From Nostoc linckia NIES-25 (GTDB taxonomy: Bacteria > Cyanobacteriota > Cyanobacteriia > Cyanobacteriales > Nostocaceae): 64,000 nt of DNA. This document shows, in pieces, positions 26,019 to 34,950 of the stretch. The notes under the pieces were generated by a model. The model was not told the DNA's origin, searched no databases, and worked only from the letters and a program-made list of their open reading frames with translations. The stretch covers positions 2,892,534 to 2,956,533 of the forward strand of contig NZ_AP018222.1 of assembly GCF_002368035.1 (NCBI RefSeq), read 5' to 3'. Numbering within the stretch: the stretch's first letter is position 1; the number at the start of each line of letters is the position of its first letter. Made by a program: the position numbers and the translations under genes.

Positions 26019-28478
26019 ATGTCTCAAAATCGAAGCATTTGGTACTGGGAATTAGGGATAGTGAGTACTCTAGCAATTGCTGGAGTACTCACTTACTGTG
26101 AGGGTTTTGCTTTAGCCCAAATTCAAAAGGATGACACCCTTGGAGTAGAAAGTTCAATCGTTACACCAAAGTTAATTGATGGTCAGTCCATAGACCAGAT
26201 TGATGGCGGAGCAATTCGTGGGAAAAACTTGTTCCACAGCTTTGACAAATTTTCTGTCTCTGGAGGAACTACAGCGTATTTTAACAATCCAATAGATACT
26301 CACAACATTATCAGCCGAGTCACTGGCAATTCGATTTCTAATATCGATGGCATTATCAAAACGAATGGTACCGCCAGCTTATTTTTGATTAATCCCAATG
26401 GCATTATTTTTGGTAAAAATGCTTCTTTAAATATTGGTGGTTCATTTGTAGCGAGTACGGCAAGTAGTTTAAATTTTTTTGATGGTACAAAATTTAGTGC
26501 TACAGCTCCTCAATCTGCACCATTGCTGACAGTAACCGCTCCCATTGGCTTAGAATTTGGAGCGACTGCGGCTCCCATTCGCAATCAATCCCAAGCAAGT
26601 CCAAAAGGTGCAACTAACAGCATTGGGCAAGGTGTTGGTCTACAGGTGCAGTCAGGCAAAATATTAGCACTAATCGGCGGTGACATAACACTAGAGGGTG
26701 GAAATTTAACTGCAAATGCAGGAAGAATTGAATTAGGAAGCGTTGCTCCTAATAGTTTGGTCAGCGTCAGTTCGATAAATCAAGCTTGGACATTCAGATA
26801 CGAAGGCGTTAAAAATTTTCAAAATATCGAATTCATCAAATTAGATAAAGCTTTCTCTACAGTAGATACCAGCGGTGAAAGTGGGGGTAATATCCACCTC
26901 CAAGGCAAACGGGTGCTGATAAATGACGGTTCGCATATCTTTACTTTTACTTTGGGAATGCAACCGGGAGGAAATTTGGAAGTGAACGCTTCGGAGTCTG
27001 TGGAACTCGGAGAAAACGCGTTCTTGGCTACTGGAACTTCCAACGCCGGAAACTCTGGAAGTATAAAAATCACTACTAATAAGTTCATTGCTAAAGATGG
27101 AGCGCAAGTAACAATTTACAGTGTTGGCTCAGGACTACCGGGGGAATTGACTATAAACGCGTCAGATTCAGTAGAACTAATCAGCGGCTTCTCTGTTCCT
27201 GTGTTGCGAGATGGTAGCGATATAGTATCCACCGGATTATTTAGTGAAACTTATGGTAGTCAAAATGCTGGCAACATAACAATCAACACTGGAAAGTTGC
27301 GTATTCAGGGAGGAGCAAGAATATCAACAAGTTCTGAAGGCTTCTATAGATTTAAGCTTAACGAATTTACACCAGTTACAGGAAAGGGAGGAAAGTTGAC
27401 GGTGAACGCCTCTGAGTCTATTGAACTAATTGGAACTTCACCAAATGGTTCTAGGGTCAGTGGGTTGTTTTCCAGGACTGAAGGGCCTGGAGATGGAGGA
27501 AATTTAACGGTAAGAACAGGGCAATTGATTATCAAAGATGGAGCTGCAATAACTGTCAACAGCCAAGCTCGAAAGAATGTCATTTATGTGGGAGGAGATC
27601 CAAAAAATTTAGGTAAAGCAGGCGATTTGGATATAACTGCTAACTCTATTTTGTTGGACAATAAAGGAAAACTCACATCTAATAGTGAATCAGGTCAAGG
27701 CGGAAATATTAGCTTACAGGTGCGGGACTTATTGTTGATGCGCGGTAGTAGTCAAATATCGACTAACGCCGGGGGTGATAAAACTGGCGGTAACATCACC
27801 ATCAATGCACCTAATGGCTTTGTTGTCGCTCCTCTTTTTGCAAATAGCGATATCACTGCAAATGCTTTCTCTGGGCCTGGTGGTAAGATTGCGATCGCCA
27901 CTAAAAACATCTTTGGATTTCTTCCCCGCACCCGTGCAGATGTAGAAAAGTTAGATGCACAAGAAATAAACCCAAATAACCTACAAACAAGTGACATCAC
28001 GGCATTTTCTCAACAAAATCCTTCATTAGGTGGCACAGTACAAATCAATTCTCCAGATGTAGACCCCAGTAAAGGCTTAGTGGAACTACCGAGAAATTTA
28101 GTAGACGCTTCCCAGGAAATTGCTGCTGGTTGTGGTTCTGGTGGGACAGCAGCCAGGAGTTCATTTACTAACACTGGACGCGGAGGAACATCAGCCGATC
28201 CTACACAGCCGTTGATAGCTGATGCAGTGCTAGCAGATTGGATAACACTAAATCCAGAAACTGAAAACCGTGCTGAGGGAATCGAGAATAAAAATATTCA
28301 AGTGCAGCGAAATATAGAAGAATTACAAAAAGTGGATTCTGTCAACGAACCTAGTGAAATTGTCGAAGCCCAAGGATGGATATTCGATGCCAATGGTAAC
28401 GTAGTTTTGGTTGCTGAAGTACCCACTGGAATGCCTCATACTTCCATGCTTACGGCTGCATCTTGTCCTACTAATTAA
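26019..28478 (+). CDS. filamentous haemagglutinin-type exoprotein (TpsA-like), copy A
   Basis: An 819-residue exported protein. After a signal peptide ending near ALAQ, the two-partner-secretion domain runs to about residue 230 (NLFHSFDKFSV, LINPNGIIFGKNASLNIGGS). A beta-helix body of glycine-rich repeats (GGNLEVNASESVEL, GGNITINTGKL) follows, then a conserved C-terminal region (AAGCGSG, DAVLADWITLN, PSEIVEAQGW). TpsA proteins leave the cell through a TpsB/Omp85 pore; none is encoded here. ATG at 26019 is preferred over the TTG two codons earlier. Paralogue of the gene at 29731. Probable surface adhesin. Confidence 0.88.
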   Translation: MSQNRSIWYWELGIVSTLAIAGVLTYCEGFALAQIQKDDTLGVESSIVTPKLIDGQSIDQIDGGAIRGKNLFHSFDKFSVSGGTTAYFNNPIDTHNIISRVTGNSISNIDGIIKTNGTASLFLINPNGIIFGKNASLNIGGSFVASTASSLNFFDGTKFSATAPQSAPLLTVTAPIGLEFGATAAPIRNQSQASPKGATNSIGQGVGLQVQSGKILALIGGDITLEGGNLTANAGRIELGSVAPNSLVSVSSINQAWTFRYEGVKNFQNIEFIKLDKAFSTVDTSGESGGNIHLQGKRVLINDGSHIFTFTLGMQPGGNLEVNASESVELGENAFLATGTSNAGNSGSIKITTNKFIAKDGAQVTIYSVGSGLPGELTINASDSVELISGFSVPVLRDGSDIVSTGLFSETYGSQNAGNITINTGKLRIQGGARISTSSEGFYRFKLNEFTPVTGKGGKLTVNASESIELIGTSPNGSRVSGLFSRTEGPGDGGNLTVRTGQLIIKDGAAITVNSQARKNVIYVGGDPKNLGKAGDLDITANSILLDNKGKLTSNSESGQGGNISLQVRDLLLMRGSSQISTNAGGDKTGGNITINAPNGFVVAPLFANSDITANAFSGPGGKIAIATKNIFGFLPRTRADVEKLDAQEINPNNLQTSDITAFSQQNPSLGGTVQINSPDVDPSKGLVELPRNLVDASQEIAAGCGSGGTAARSSFTNTGRGGTSADPTQPLIADAVLADWITLNPETENRAEGIENKNIQVQRNIEELQKVDSVNEPSEIVEAQGWIFDANGNVVLVAEVPTGMPHTSMLTAASCPTN

Positions 28479-29047
28479 AAATTGACTTTGTTGACTAACG
28501 TTGATTAATTGTGTGCAGAAGTGAAAGTTTATAAACTCTGATAAAAAATAAAAAACTGATTAGAAATTTAGATGTAAGCTGCTTGTAATCGCTTTGAAAC
28601 AAGCGATCGCTTGTTGGTTATGAGGTTGAGAGGAGCGATCGCTCTTTGTACTCAAACTCATGTGTGGATGGGATGCTTGTTCCATCATCCCCAACACCCA
28701 CACAACCAACATAGGCGTACACCATATTTTGTCTACTCTTTTACTCAGCCAGAGATTAGAGGAGGTATCAATTACTCTTGTTGCATCATGAACAGTTAGC
28801 AACCAGATTCATGAATGCTTTAAGGAAATCCAAGAAAAATATATGAAGTTCTGTTAAAGAATGCGTAATTATTACTAGTCAAGCTGAAGTCATAATTATG
28901 GGAGTTCGCAAGAGCTTTAGAAAGTGAATGCTTTCGTTTTGCTTCCAACTATGGATCATTGATTGCTTGATTGCCCAAGTCACGTTAAATTCGTACATCA
29001 CAAGATAAGTTCGCACAGTTATATAATCTGCAAGGGAAGTAAAATTT
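28479..29047. other. spacer between the two module copies
   Basis: A 569-bp gap. GCGATCGC octamers lie at 28604 and 28637 with intervening sequence (GATCGCTTGTTGG...GAGGAGCGATCGCTC). The decayed small-gene copy occupies 28790-28885. The final 150 bp should hold the promoter for copy B; GGGAAG lies about nine bases before its ATG. Confidence 0.45.
28790..28885 (+). pseudogene. decayed third copy of the small Cys-tail gene
   Basis: GAACAGTTA, then GAAATCCAAGAAAAATAT and following bases align with the LEQLQNEIQEK coding segment of the gene at 25537, but with an insertion and stop codons. It also matches the relic at 25429-25495. Its presence just upstream of copy B shows that the small gene has been duplicated more than once here. 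Confidence 0.5.
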
Positions 29048-29335
29048 ATGGAATCTCAAACTTCACAGCAAGTATCTCTAGATTCTCTAACGTTAGAGCA
29101 GTTCCAAAATGAGATTCGGCAGGAAATTAGCCAGATAGTGCAGAGTTCAAGACTAAGTAAGGTACTAGAAAAGTATGGTCTTTCAAAAAAGAATGCTCTT
29201 AAAATTCAATGCAGTGTTAATCTAGCTGAAGCTGATTTGAATGATGCGAAGTGTTCATTTCTAGCTCCTGGTAAACATATCGTATTAGCGACATGCTGCC
29301 TTGAGGGTGAAATTTGCGTCAAATGCAAGCCATAA
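29048..29335 (+). CDS. small protein with cysteine-rich tail, copy B of duplicated module
   Basis: A 95-residue paralogue of the protein at 25537. Shared features are LEQ-QNEI near residue 20, LxxxLEKYG around residue 48 and an NL-x4-L segment. The tail after HIVLATCC ends in CVKCKP, giving five cysteines in the last 30 residues when the earlier KCSF is counted. GGGAAG about nine bases upstream supports the start. The helical half is better conserved than the tail, the pattern expected if the tail is the variable functional part. It precedes the second TpsA-like gene by 395 bp. Function unknown. Confidence 0.7.
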   Translation: MESQTSQQVSLDSLTLEQFQNEIRQEISQIVQSSRLSKVLEKYGLSKKNALKIQCSVNLAEADLNDAKCSFLAPGKHIVLATCCLEGEICVKCKP

Positions 29336-29730
29336 TATTTAATTAAGAATCATAGGTTGCGTTTTGCTGTTGTTCTACGCAAACTACGCGAATTTATGTT
29401 TTTATTTTGGCTGTAGATATTAAATTATATAGGATTTGTATTTGATTTTTGCAAAAAACGCTGTACAGATTAAAAATACTTTTTATCTAGTTGCTTACAA
29501 CAGCAAACAACTTCAAAAATCAAAACTGATTACTATAAATCCTATTCTTTTGATGACAGATTTATATCAAATTACATTTTCCTGAGGGTGATACAACCTT
29601 CATTGCTTAGTGAAGTCCCATTTACTTTTGATAAGGTAGATGAAATTCGATTTTTGAATTTTGACTTCCCCAAATGGGCTGACCATTCTTCATTAACTGG
29701 TAGTACTTTTAAAGTTCTGTAATACCCTGT
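29336..29730. other. spacer with a MITE-like element
   Basis: ATAGGATTT at 29429 and AAATCCTAT ending at 29545 are complementary, with inner arms TTTGATTTTTG and CAAAAATCAAAA also pairing. This gives a 117-bp AT-rich hairpin element between copy B and its TpsA-like gene. The remainder should contain that gene's promoter. Confidence 0.55.
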
Positions 29731-32004
29731 ATGAGTAATCTTTGGATTTGGTTTAAAAGCTTGGGAGTTGCAATAGCTGGTGTAATAGCTTTCTCTGGAA
29801 ACTTTGTTAGTGCTCAAATTACTCCAGATGATACTTTATCTAACCCTTCTAAAGTTATAGAACAAGGCAATACCACAATTATTGAAGATGGAACCCCAAT
29901 AGGAAGCTATTTATTCCACAGCTTTAAAGATTTTTCTGTACGTAATGGGACTATTGCTGAGTTTAGAAACGCTGAAACTGTTGAGAACATTATTAGCCGA
30001 GTAACGGGTAAATCTGCTTCTAATATTGAAGGTACTATTAGAGCTAAACACAAAGCCAATCTATTTCTAATTAATCCCAATGGCATTATTTTTAGTCCCA
30101 ATGCTTCCTTAAACATCGGTGGTTCATTTATTGCGACTACAGCAAGTAGCCTAAAATTTGCTGATAGTACTCAGTTTAGTGCTACAAATCCTCAAAGTTT
30201 ACCTCTGCTGACAGTAAGTGCTCCCATTGGTTTACAATTTGGAGCAACTGCTAAGCCGATTCTTAATCAATCAGCTCTACAAGTACAGCCTGGGAAAACC
30301 TTGGCACTGGTAGGCGGTAATATAAATTTAGAGGGCGGAACTTTAACAGCACAGTCAGGACGAATAGAGCTAGGGAGCGTTGGTAGCAGTAGTTTGGTCA
30401 GTCTGAACTTAACAGACCAGGCTTTGGTTTTGGGATATAAAGATGTCCAAGACTTCCAGAACATTCGACTAATTCAGAGGCAAGCTAATGATGGTTCTAA
30501 GATTCCATCTGTGGTAAGTACCAGTGGCAATGGTGGAGGTAGTATTCAAGTACAGGGCAATACAATAGAATTAGTTGGCTATCTTGTGCGTTTGGCAAGT
30601 CAGACTAGGGGTAGGATAGCTGGGAAAGATATAACAATCAATGCTAGGAAATTAATTCTTCGAGATAGTGCACAAGTGGGTACTTCCACTATAGCCGAGG
30701 GTGCAGCAGGAAATTTGATCGTCAACGCCTCTGAATCTGTAGAGCTGATTGGTAGCTTTACTAGGCCAGATAATCAGACTATCGTCAGTACATTGTTCAG
30801 TACAACCGGTGGTGACGGAAAAGCTGGCGACATAACGATCCAAACTGGGAGATTACTTATTCGAGATGGAGCTCAGATATCAGCAGATTCTAGTGGAACC
30901 TTGGAAAACTCTCAAGTGATAGCAGCTACAGGTAAAGGAGGCAATGTAACTGTGAATGCCTTAGAGTCTGTAGAGCTAATTGGAAACGCAGGACAAGATA
31001 ACCCTAGCATCATATCTGCTACAACTTTTGGTCTTGGCGATTCTGGAAAAGTGACAATTAGTACAGGAAAATTAATTGTTCGGGATAACGCTCAAGTAAA
31101 TGTGAGTGTTTTAGGGGACGGACAAAACCAAGGAACAAGATCGGGCGAAATCGATGTAATCACTCGCTCCATCCTACTGGACAATGGGGGAAAACTCACA
31201 TCTAATAGTGAGTCAGGCCAAGGCGGAAATATTTCGCTACAAGTGCGGGACTTACTACTGATGCGCCGCAACAGCCAAATCTCCACTAATGCTGGGGGTG
31301 ATGGAGATGGGGGTAATATCACCATCAAAGCACCAAATGGCTTCATTATCGCGCCTATTTTTGGAAATAGCGATATCACCGCCAACGCCGTCTCTGGCTC
31401 TGGTGGCAAAATCACAATCACCACTAAAAACATCTTTGGATTCGTGAGACGCACTGGTGAAGAGGTAGAGAGGCTCGATCCAACAGGCGAAAAAGACCCG
31501 AATAATTTGCGAACAAATGACATCACGGCATTTTCTCGGCAAAACTCTTCATTAGATGGCACAGTACAAATAAACTCGCCAGATGTTGACCCCAGTAAGG
31601 GATTAGCGGAACTACCTGCAAATCTGGTTGATGCTTCTCAGCAAATTGCTGCTGGTTGTGGTTCTGGTGCAAAAACGGCCAGGAGTTCATTTAATAACAT
31701 TGGACGTGGAGGAACAACACCCGATCCCACACAGCCTTTGATGGCTGATGCAGTCCTAGCAGATTGGATAACACTGAATCCAGAAAGTGAGAATCGCGCT
31801 GACGGGATGAACAATAGAATAGTTGTTGAAAAGCAGCAGAATACAAAATCACAGAAAGTGAATTCTGTCAACGAACCTAGTGAAATTATCGAAGCCCAAG
31901 GATGGGTAACGGATGCTAATGGTAACGTGGTTCTGGTTGCTCAACTACCAACTGCAACGCCCCATAATTCATCGCTTACAGCTACATCTTGCGCTGCTAA
32001 TTAG
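29731..32004 (+). CDS. filamentous haemagglutinin-type exoprotein (TpsA-like), copy B
   Basis: A 757-residue paralogue of the gene at 26019. It has an N-terminal signal (AIAGVIAFSGNFVSAQ), the TPS secretion domain (YLFHSFKDFSV, LINPNGIIFSPNASLNIGGS), a beta-helix repeat body, and the same C-terminal block (AAGCGSGAKTARSSF, DAVLADWITLNPE, EIIEAQGWVTDANGNVVLVA). Some segments are identical in both, e.g. SNSESGQGGNISLQVRDLLL, so duplication or gene conversion is fairly recent. The N-terminal two thirds differ more, as expected for surface proteins under diversifying pressure. No TpsB partner is present. Confidence 0.88.
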   Translation: MSNLWIWFKSLGVAIAGVIAFSGNFVSAQITPDDTLSNPSKVIEQGNTTIIEDGTPIGSYLFHSFKDFSVRNGTIAEFRNAETVENIISRVTGKSASNIEGTIRAKHKANLFLINPNGIIFSPNASLNIGGSFIATTASSLKFADSTQFSATNPQSLPLLTVSAPIGLQFGATAKPILNQSALQVQPGKTLALVGGNINLEGGTLTAQSGRIELGSVGSSSLVSLNLTDQALVLGYKDVQDFQNIRLIQRQANDGSKIPSVVSTSGNGGGSIQVQGNTIELVGYLVRLASQTRGRIAGKDITINARKLILRDSAQVGTSTIAEGAAGNLIVNASESVELIGSFTRPDNQTIVSTLFSTTGGDGKAGDITIQTGRLLIRDGAQISADSSGTLENSQVIAATGKGGNVTVNALESVELIGNAGQDNPSIISATTFGLGDSGKVTISTGKLIVRDNAQVNVSVLGDGQNQGTRSGEIDVITRSILLDNGGKLTSNSESGQGGNISLQVRDLLLMRRNSQISTNAGGDGDGGNITIKAPNGFIIAPIFGNSDITANAVSGSGGKITITTKNIFGFVRRTGEEVERLDPTGEKDPNNLRTNDITAFSRQNSSLDGTVQINSPDVDPSKGLAELPANLVDASQQIAAGCGSGAKTARSSFNNIGRGGTTPDPTQPLMADAVLADWITLNPESENRADGMNNRIVVEKQQNTKSQKVNSVNEPSEIIEAQGWVTDANGNVVLVAQLPTATPHNSSLTATSCAAN

Positions 32005-32038
32005 AAATTAAGATATTACGTTTTCACATATATCGGCA

Positions 32039-32066
32039 GTAGGGGCGCACAGCTGTGCGCCCCTAC
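32039..32066. repeat. 28-bp perfect palindrome
   Basis: GTAGGGGCGCACAG followed by its exact complement, placed between two convergent genes. It is a member of the GTAG...CTAC palindrome family also found at 52807-52834, and it could serve as a bidirectional terminator. Confidence 0.8.
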
Positions 32067-32083
32067 AATCTAATGCCCCATTC

Positions 32084-33115
32084 CTAATTGGTCTCCTGAA
32101 TTTGCAAACGTACTGTGTGTTCTGTCGTACCACTCAGTTGCAATTCCATAATTTCACCACCCAGAGGTTCTAAGCAACTGAGGAGCGATCGCAAGTTGGG
32201 CGTACTTGCGCCAGTATCTACATATAATCTATCTGCCAAATTGCCGATACGTTTCCAAGTCATATATAGTTTGGCGATGGTTTGTTCGATTTGAGATGCT
32301 TGATTGACTAAATCGGCAGCAATACTCAAACAGCCTACCCTTTGCGCTTCTTCTAAAGCTGTTTCAATATCAATATTTTCCTGCGTTAGGGCCTGGACTT
32401 GAGCTGCCCCTTTGAGGTATTTTGCTAAATTACGCGCTTCTGTAGTTACCTGTTTTAAGGTATCTACATCAGGATTGGCAGCTATTTCCTTTTGGATAAA
32501 CTTTTGGTGCGATTCTGGCAGTTTTTCCATTTCCTTTACCAGAGGGGCAATGTAGCGCGGCGGAAGCGTGTTATCTGCGGCTTTTGCCCTGACTGGTTCG
32601 GGTAGTAAGTCTGAGGACATAGCTGTCCATTCATCGGTGAGTTGTCGCACTTCTCGCCTGGTGATGCGATCGCCTTTTTGGGCGGCTTCACTCACCATGT
32701 GTTGTACTTCTGGCACGGCTTTGGAGGTTTCGATAAATGCCCGTTTGCTAAAGTTATTCACTGCGCTGGGGTCTAGTTTGCCTTCTTCTAAAAGGGTATC
32801 AGCACTATTAGCCAGTTGAATCCAGGCATAAGCTTGACTTTTGCTGATTTCCCGCTCTTTTAGCCATCTGAGGAAACCCGTACCGCGTCCGTCACCACCA
32901 ATTTTTTCTCGATCGCGGATGGCACGTAAAATTCGCCCCCGCCAGATTTCAGTTTGCAAATCGAAGCGATCGCATACCTGCCAAGCTATTTCGAGCTGCT
33001 GTTGAAAATCTGACTCTAAAATCTGTTCATCTTCTGGATCGGGCAGTTCAAAGGTAAGATCTGCTGGCTGTTGCAAAGCCGCAGCAAGGTCGTTGATGGA
33101 GTCGGTATCTTGCAC
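32084..33115 (-). CDS. hypothetical protein with ParB/DUF3102-like HTH region
   Basis: A 343-residue soluble, mostly helical protein. Around residues 80-115 the sequence GFLRWLKEREISKSQAYAWI resembles the helix-turn-helix of plasmid ParB/KorB-like or DUF3102-type proteins. Residues about 120-200 are charged helices with RRE/RQL segments; the C terminus is a small beta-rich stretch (GGEIMELQLSGTTEHTVRLQ). No ParA partner or partition site is nearby. It diverges from moaA. DNA binding is plausible but unproven. Confidence 0.55.
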   Translation of the reverse strand: MQDTDSINDLAAALQQPADLTFELPDPEDEQILESDFQQQLEIAWQVCDRFDLQTEIWRGRILRAIRDREKIGGDGRGTGFLRWLKEREISKSQAYAWIQLANSADTLLEEGKLDPSAVNNFSKRAFIETSKAVPEVQHMVSEAAQKGDRITRREVRQLTDEWTAMSSDLLPEPVRAKAADNTLPPRYIAPLVKEMEKLPESHQKFIQKEIAANPDVDTLKQVTTEARNLAKYLKGAAQVQALTQENIDIETALEEAQRVGCLSIAADLVNQASQIEQTIAKLYMTWKRIGNLADRLYVDTGASTPNLRSLLSCLEPLGGEIMELQLSGTTEHTVRLQIQETN

Positions 33116-33231
33116 GATTGATGGCTAACGAGTAGTTTATGCGACCGGCTTATTATGCCACAATTCTGTGAATTCTAACTTAAGGGACAAGACGGTATTT
33201 TCAATTACAACAAACATAGATAGAGGGGTAA

Positions 33232-33250
33232 ACCACCTCAGTGGTGTTTT
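33232..33250 (+). terminator. weak terminator-like hairpin in the moaA leader
   Basis: ACCAC-CTCA-GTGGT followed by GTTTTT ends about 33 bases before the moaA ATG. The stem is only 5 bp. It could be an attenuator in the moaA leader or a chance structure. Confidence 0.35.
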
Positions 33251-33282
33251 TAATTATTCCAAGACAATAAAAATAAAAAACA

Positions 33283-34269
33283 ATGAACCAGGTAGACTAC
33301 CTCCGGATTAGTTTAATCGATCGCTGCAACTTCCGTTGCCAATACTGTATGCCAGAGGGAGTAGAACTGGACTATATTCTCAAGCAACAGCTGTTGAGTG
33401 ATGAAGAACTGCTCGTTCTCCTGCAAGAGGTATTTATTCCTCTTGGTTTTAGCCGCTTTCGTTTGACTGGCGGCGAACCGTTATTACGTCCTGGCGTGGT
33501 GGATTTAGTAGGTGCGATCGCCTCTTTTCCCCAAACTCAAGATTTGTCAATGACCACCAACGGGTTTTTGCTTGCCTCGATGGCACAAGGCCTCTACGAT
33601 GCAGGTTTGCGACGCATTAATATTAGTCTCGATTCTCTCGACGCCGACACTTTTGACCAAATTATCGGTAATCGCGGTCGTTCTCGTTGGCAACAAGTTT
33701 GGGATGGTATTCAAGTTGCCTATGAAGTTGGATTTGACCCACTGAAGCTGAATGTGGTAGTCATTCCTGGCGTTAACGATGAAGAAGTTTTAGATTTAGC
33801 TGCCCTGACAATAAATAGACAGTGGCATGTGAGATTTATTGAATTTATGCCCATTGGCAATTTGAATTTATTTGGCGATCGCGGTTGGGTATCTTCAGCG
33901 GATTTACGCCAACGCATCTGGGAACGTTGGGGCTTGACAGAATCCCAAGTTCGTGGTTCTGGCCCTGCTGATGTGTTTAAAATTCCTGGAGCGAAGGGAA
34001 CCCTGGGATTTATTAGTCAGATGTCAGAATGTTTTTGCGATCGTTGCAACCGGATGCGCCTGAGTGCTGATGGTTGGCTGCGTCCGTGTTTATTGAATGA
34101 AACTGGTCAACTCGACCTGAAAACTGCCTTGCGTTCTGGTACTAGTACTGCTCAACTAAAAGAGCAGGTGAGGCGTTTACTAGCAATCAAGCCAGAAATC
34201 AACTTTAAAGGACGCGACTCTGGTATCAAAGGTGCATACAGCCGCACGATGTCGCAAATTGGCGGATGA
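33283..34269 (+). CDS. moaA: GTP 3',8-cyclase MoaA (molybdenum cofactor)
   Basis: A 328-residue radical-SAM enzyme catalysing the first step of molybdopterin synthesis. The N-terminal [4Fe-4S] motif is CNFRCQYC (Cys15, Cys19, Cys22). The C-terminal cluster is CFCDRCNRMRLSADGWLRPC. LTGGEPLLRPG and the SAM/GTP-binding stretches are intact. The C-terminal GG required in canonical MoaA is present (QIGG). Moco supports nitrate reductase, fitting a nitrogen-assimilating cyanobacterium. No other moa genes are in the window. Confidence 0.96.
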   Translation: MNQVDYLRISLIDRCNFRCQYCMPEGVELDYILKQQLLSDEELLVLLQEVFIPLGFSRFRLTGGEPLLRPGVVDLVGAIASFPQTQDLSMTTNGFLLASMAQGLYDAGLRRINISLDSLDADTFDQIIGNRGRSRWQQVWDGIQVAYEVGFDPLKLNVVVIPGVNDEEVLDLAALTINRQWHVRFIEFMPIGNLNLFGDRGWVSSADLRQRIWERWGLTESQVRGSGPADVFKIPGAKGTLGFISQMSECFCDRCNRMRLSADGWLRPCLLNETGQLDLKTALRSGTSTAQLKEQVRRLLAIKPEINFKGRDSGIKGAYSRTMSQIGG

Positions 34270-34341
34270 AAATAGTTAAGAATGAGGAGTTAGAAGTTAG
34301 GAGTGAGGATTTAAAACTCATAACTCATAACTCCTAACTGC

Positions 34342-34950
34342 TTACGCTTGTCGTGAGTAGTATTCCACCACAAGTAGTTCGTTAACTTGTAGTGCCACCC
34401 ATTCTCGCTCAATAATACCGTTGACTTTTCCAACCAACTTATTTTTGTCGAACTCCAGGTGACTGGGAAGGTTAGCCAAACCGGGATATTGCAAGTTATT
34501 TTCCACCAACTTGCGCGATTGTTCCCGGTCTCTGACAGCGATCGTTTCACCAGCACGGCATTGATAGCTAGCAATATTAACTACACGGCCGTTAACAGTA
34601 ATGTGACCGTGGTTCACCAATTGACGAGCTGCTGGAATCGTTGGAGCTAGACCCAAGCGAAAAACGGTGTTATCCAAACGCATTTCTAGCAATTGCAGCA
34701 GGACTTGTCCGGTAGAACCAGTAACACGTCTGGCTTTCCGCACATAGCGTAGCAGTTGCTTTTCCGTCAAACCGTAGTTGAAACGGAGCTTTTGCTTTTC
34801 TTCTAGACGGATGGCATACTCAGAGCGCTTCTTGCGGTTCTGACCATGCTGACCTGGTGGATAAGCACGTCTGGCGCTTTTACGAGTTAATCCAGGCAGG
34901 TCGCCCAAGCGACGTATAATTCTGAGGCGTGGCCCTCTGTATCGGGACAT
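34342..34950 (-). CDS. rpsD: 30S ribosomal protein S4
   Basis: A 202-residue uS4. It starts MSRYRGPRLRIIRRLGDLPG and has the S4 RNA-binding domain (LEMRLDNTVFRLGLAPTIPA, ARQLVNHGHITVNGRVVNI). It nucleates 30S assembly and is often autoregulatory. It lies alone here, away from other ribosomal genes, as is common in cyanobacteria. Downstream, on the far side of heptamer repeats, it converges with moaA. Confidence 0.98.
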   Translation of the reverse strand: MSRYRGPRLRIIRRLGDLPGLTRKSARRAYPPGQHGQNRKKRSEYAIRLEEKQKLRFNYGLTEKQLLRYVRKARRVTGSTGQVLLQLLEMRLDNTVFRLGLAPTIPAARQLVNHGHITVNGRVVNIASYQCRAGETIAVRDREQSRKLVENNLQYPGLANLPSHLEFDKNKLVGKVNGIIEREWVALQVNELLVVEYYSRQA

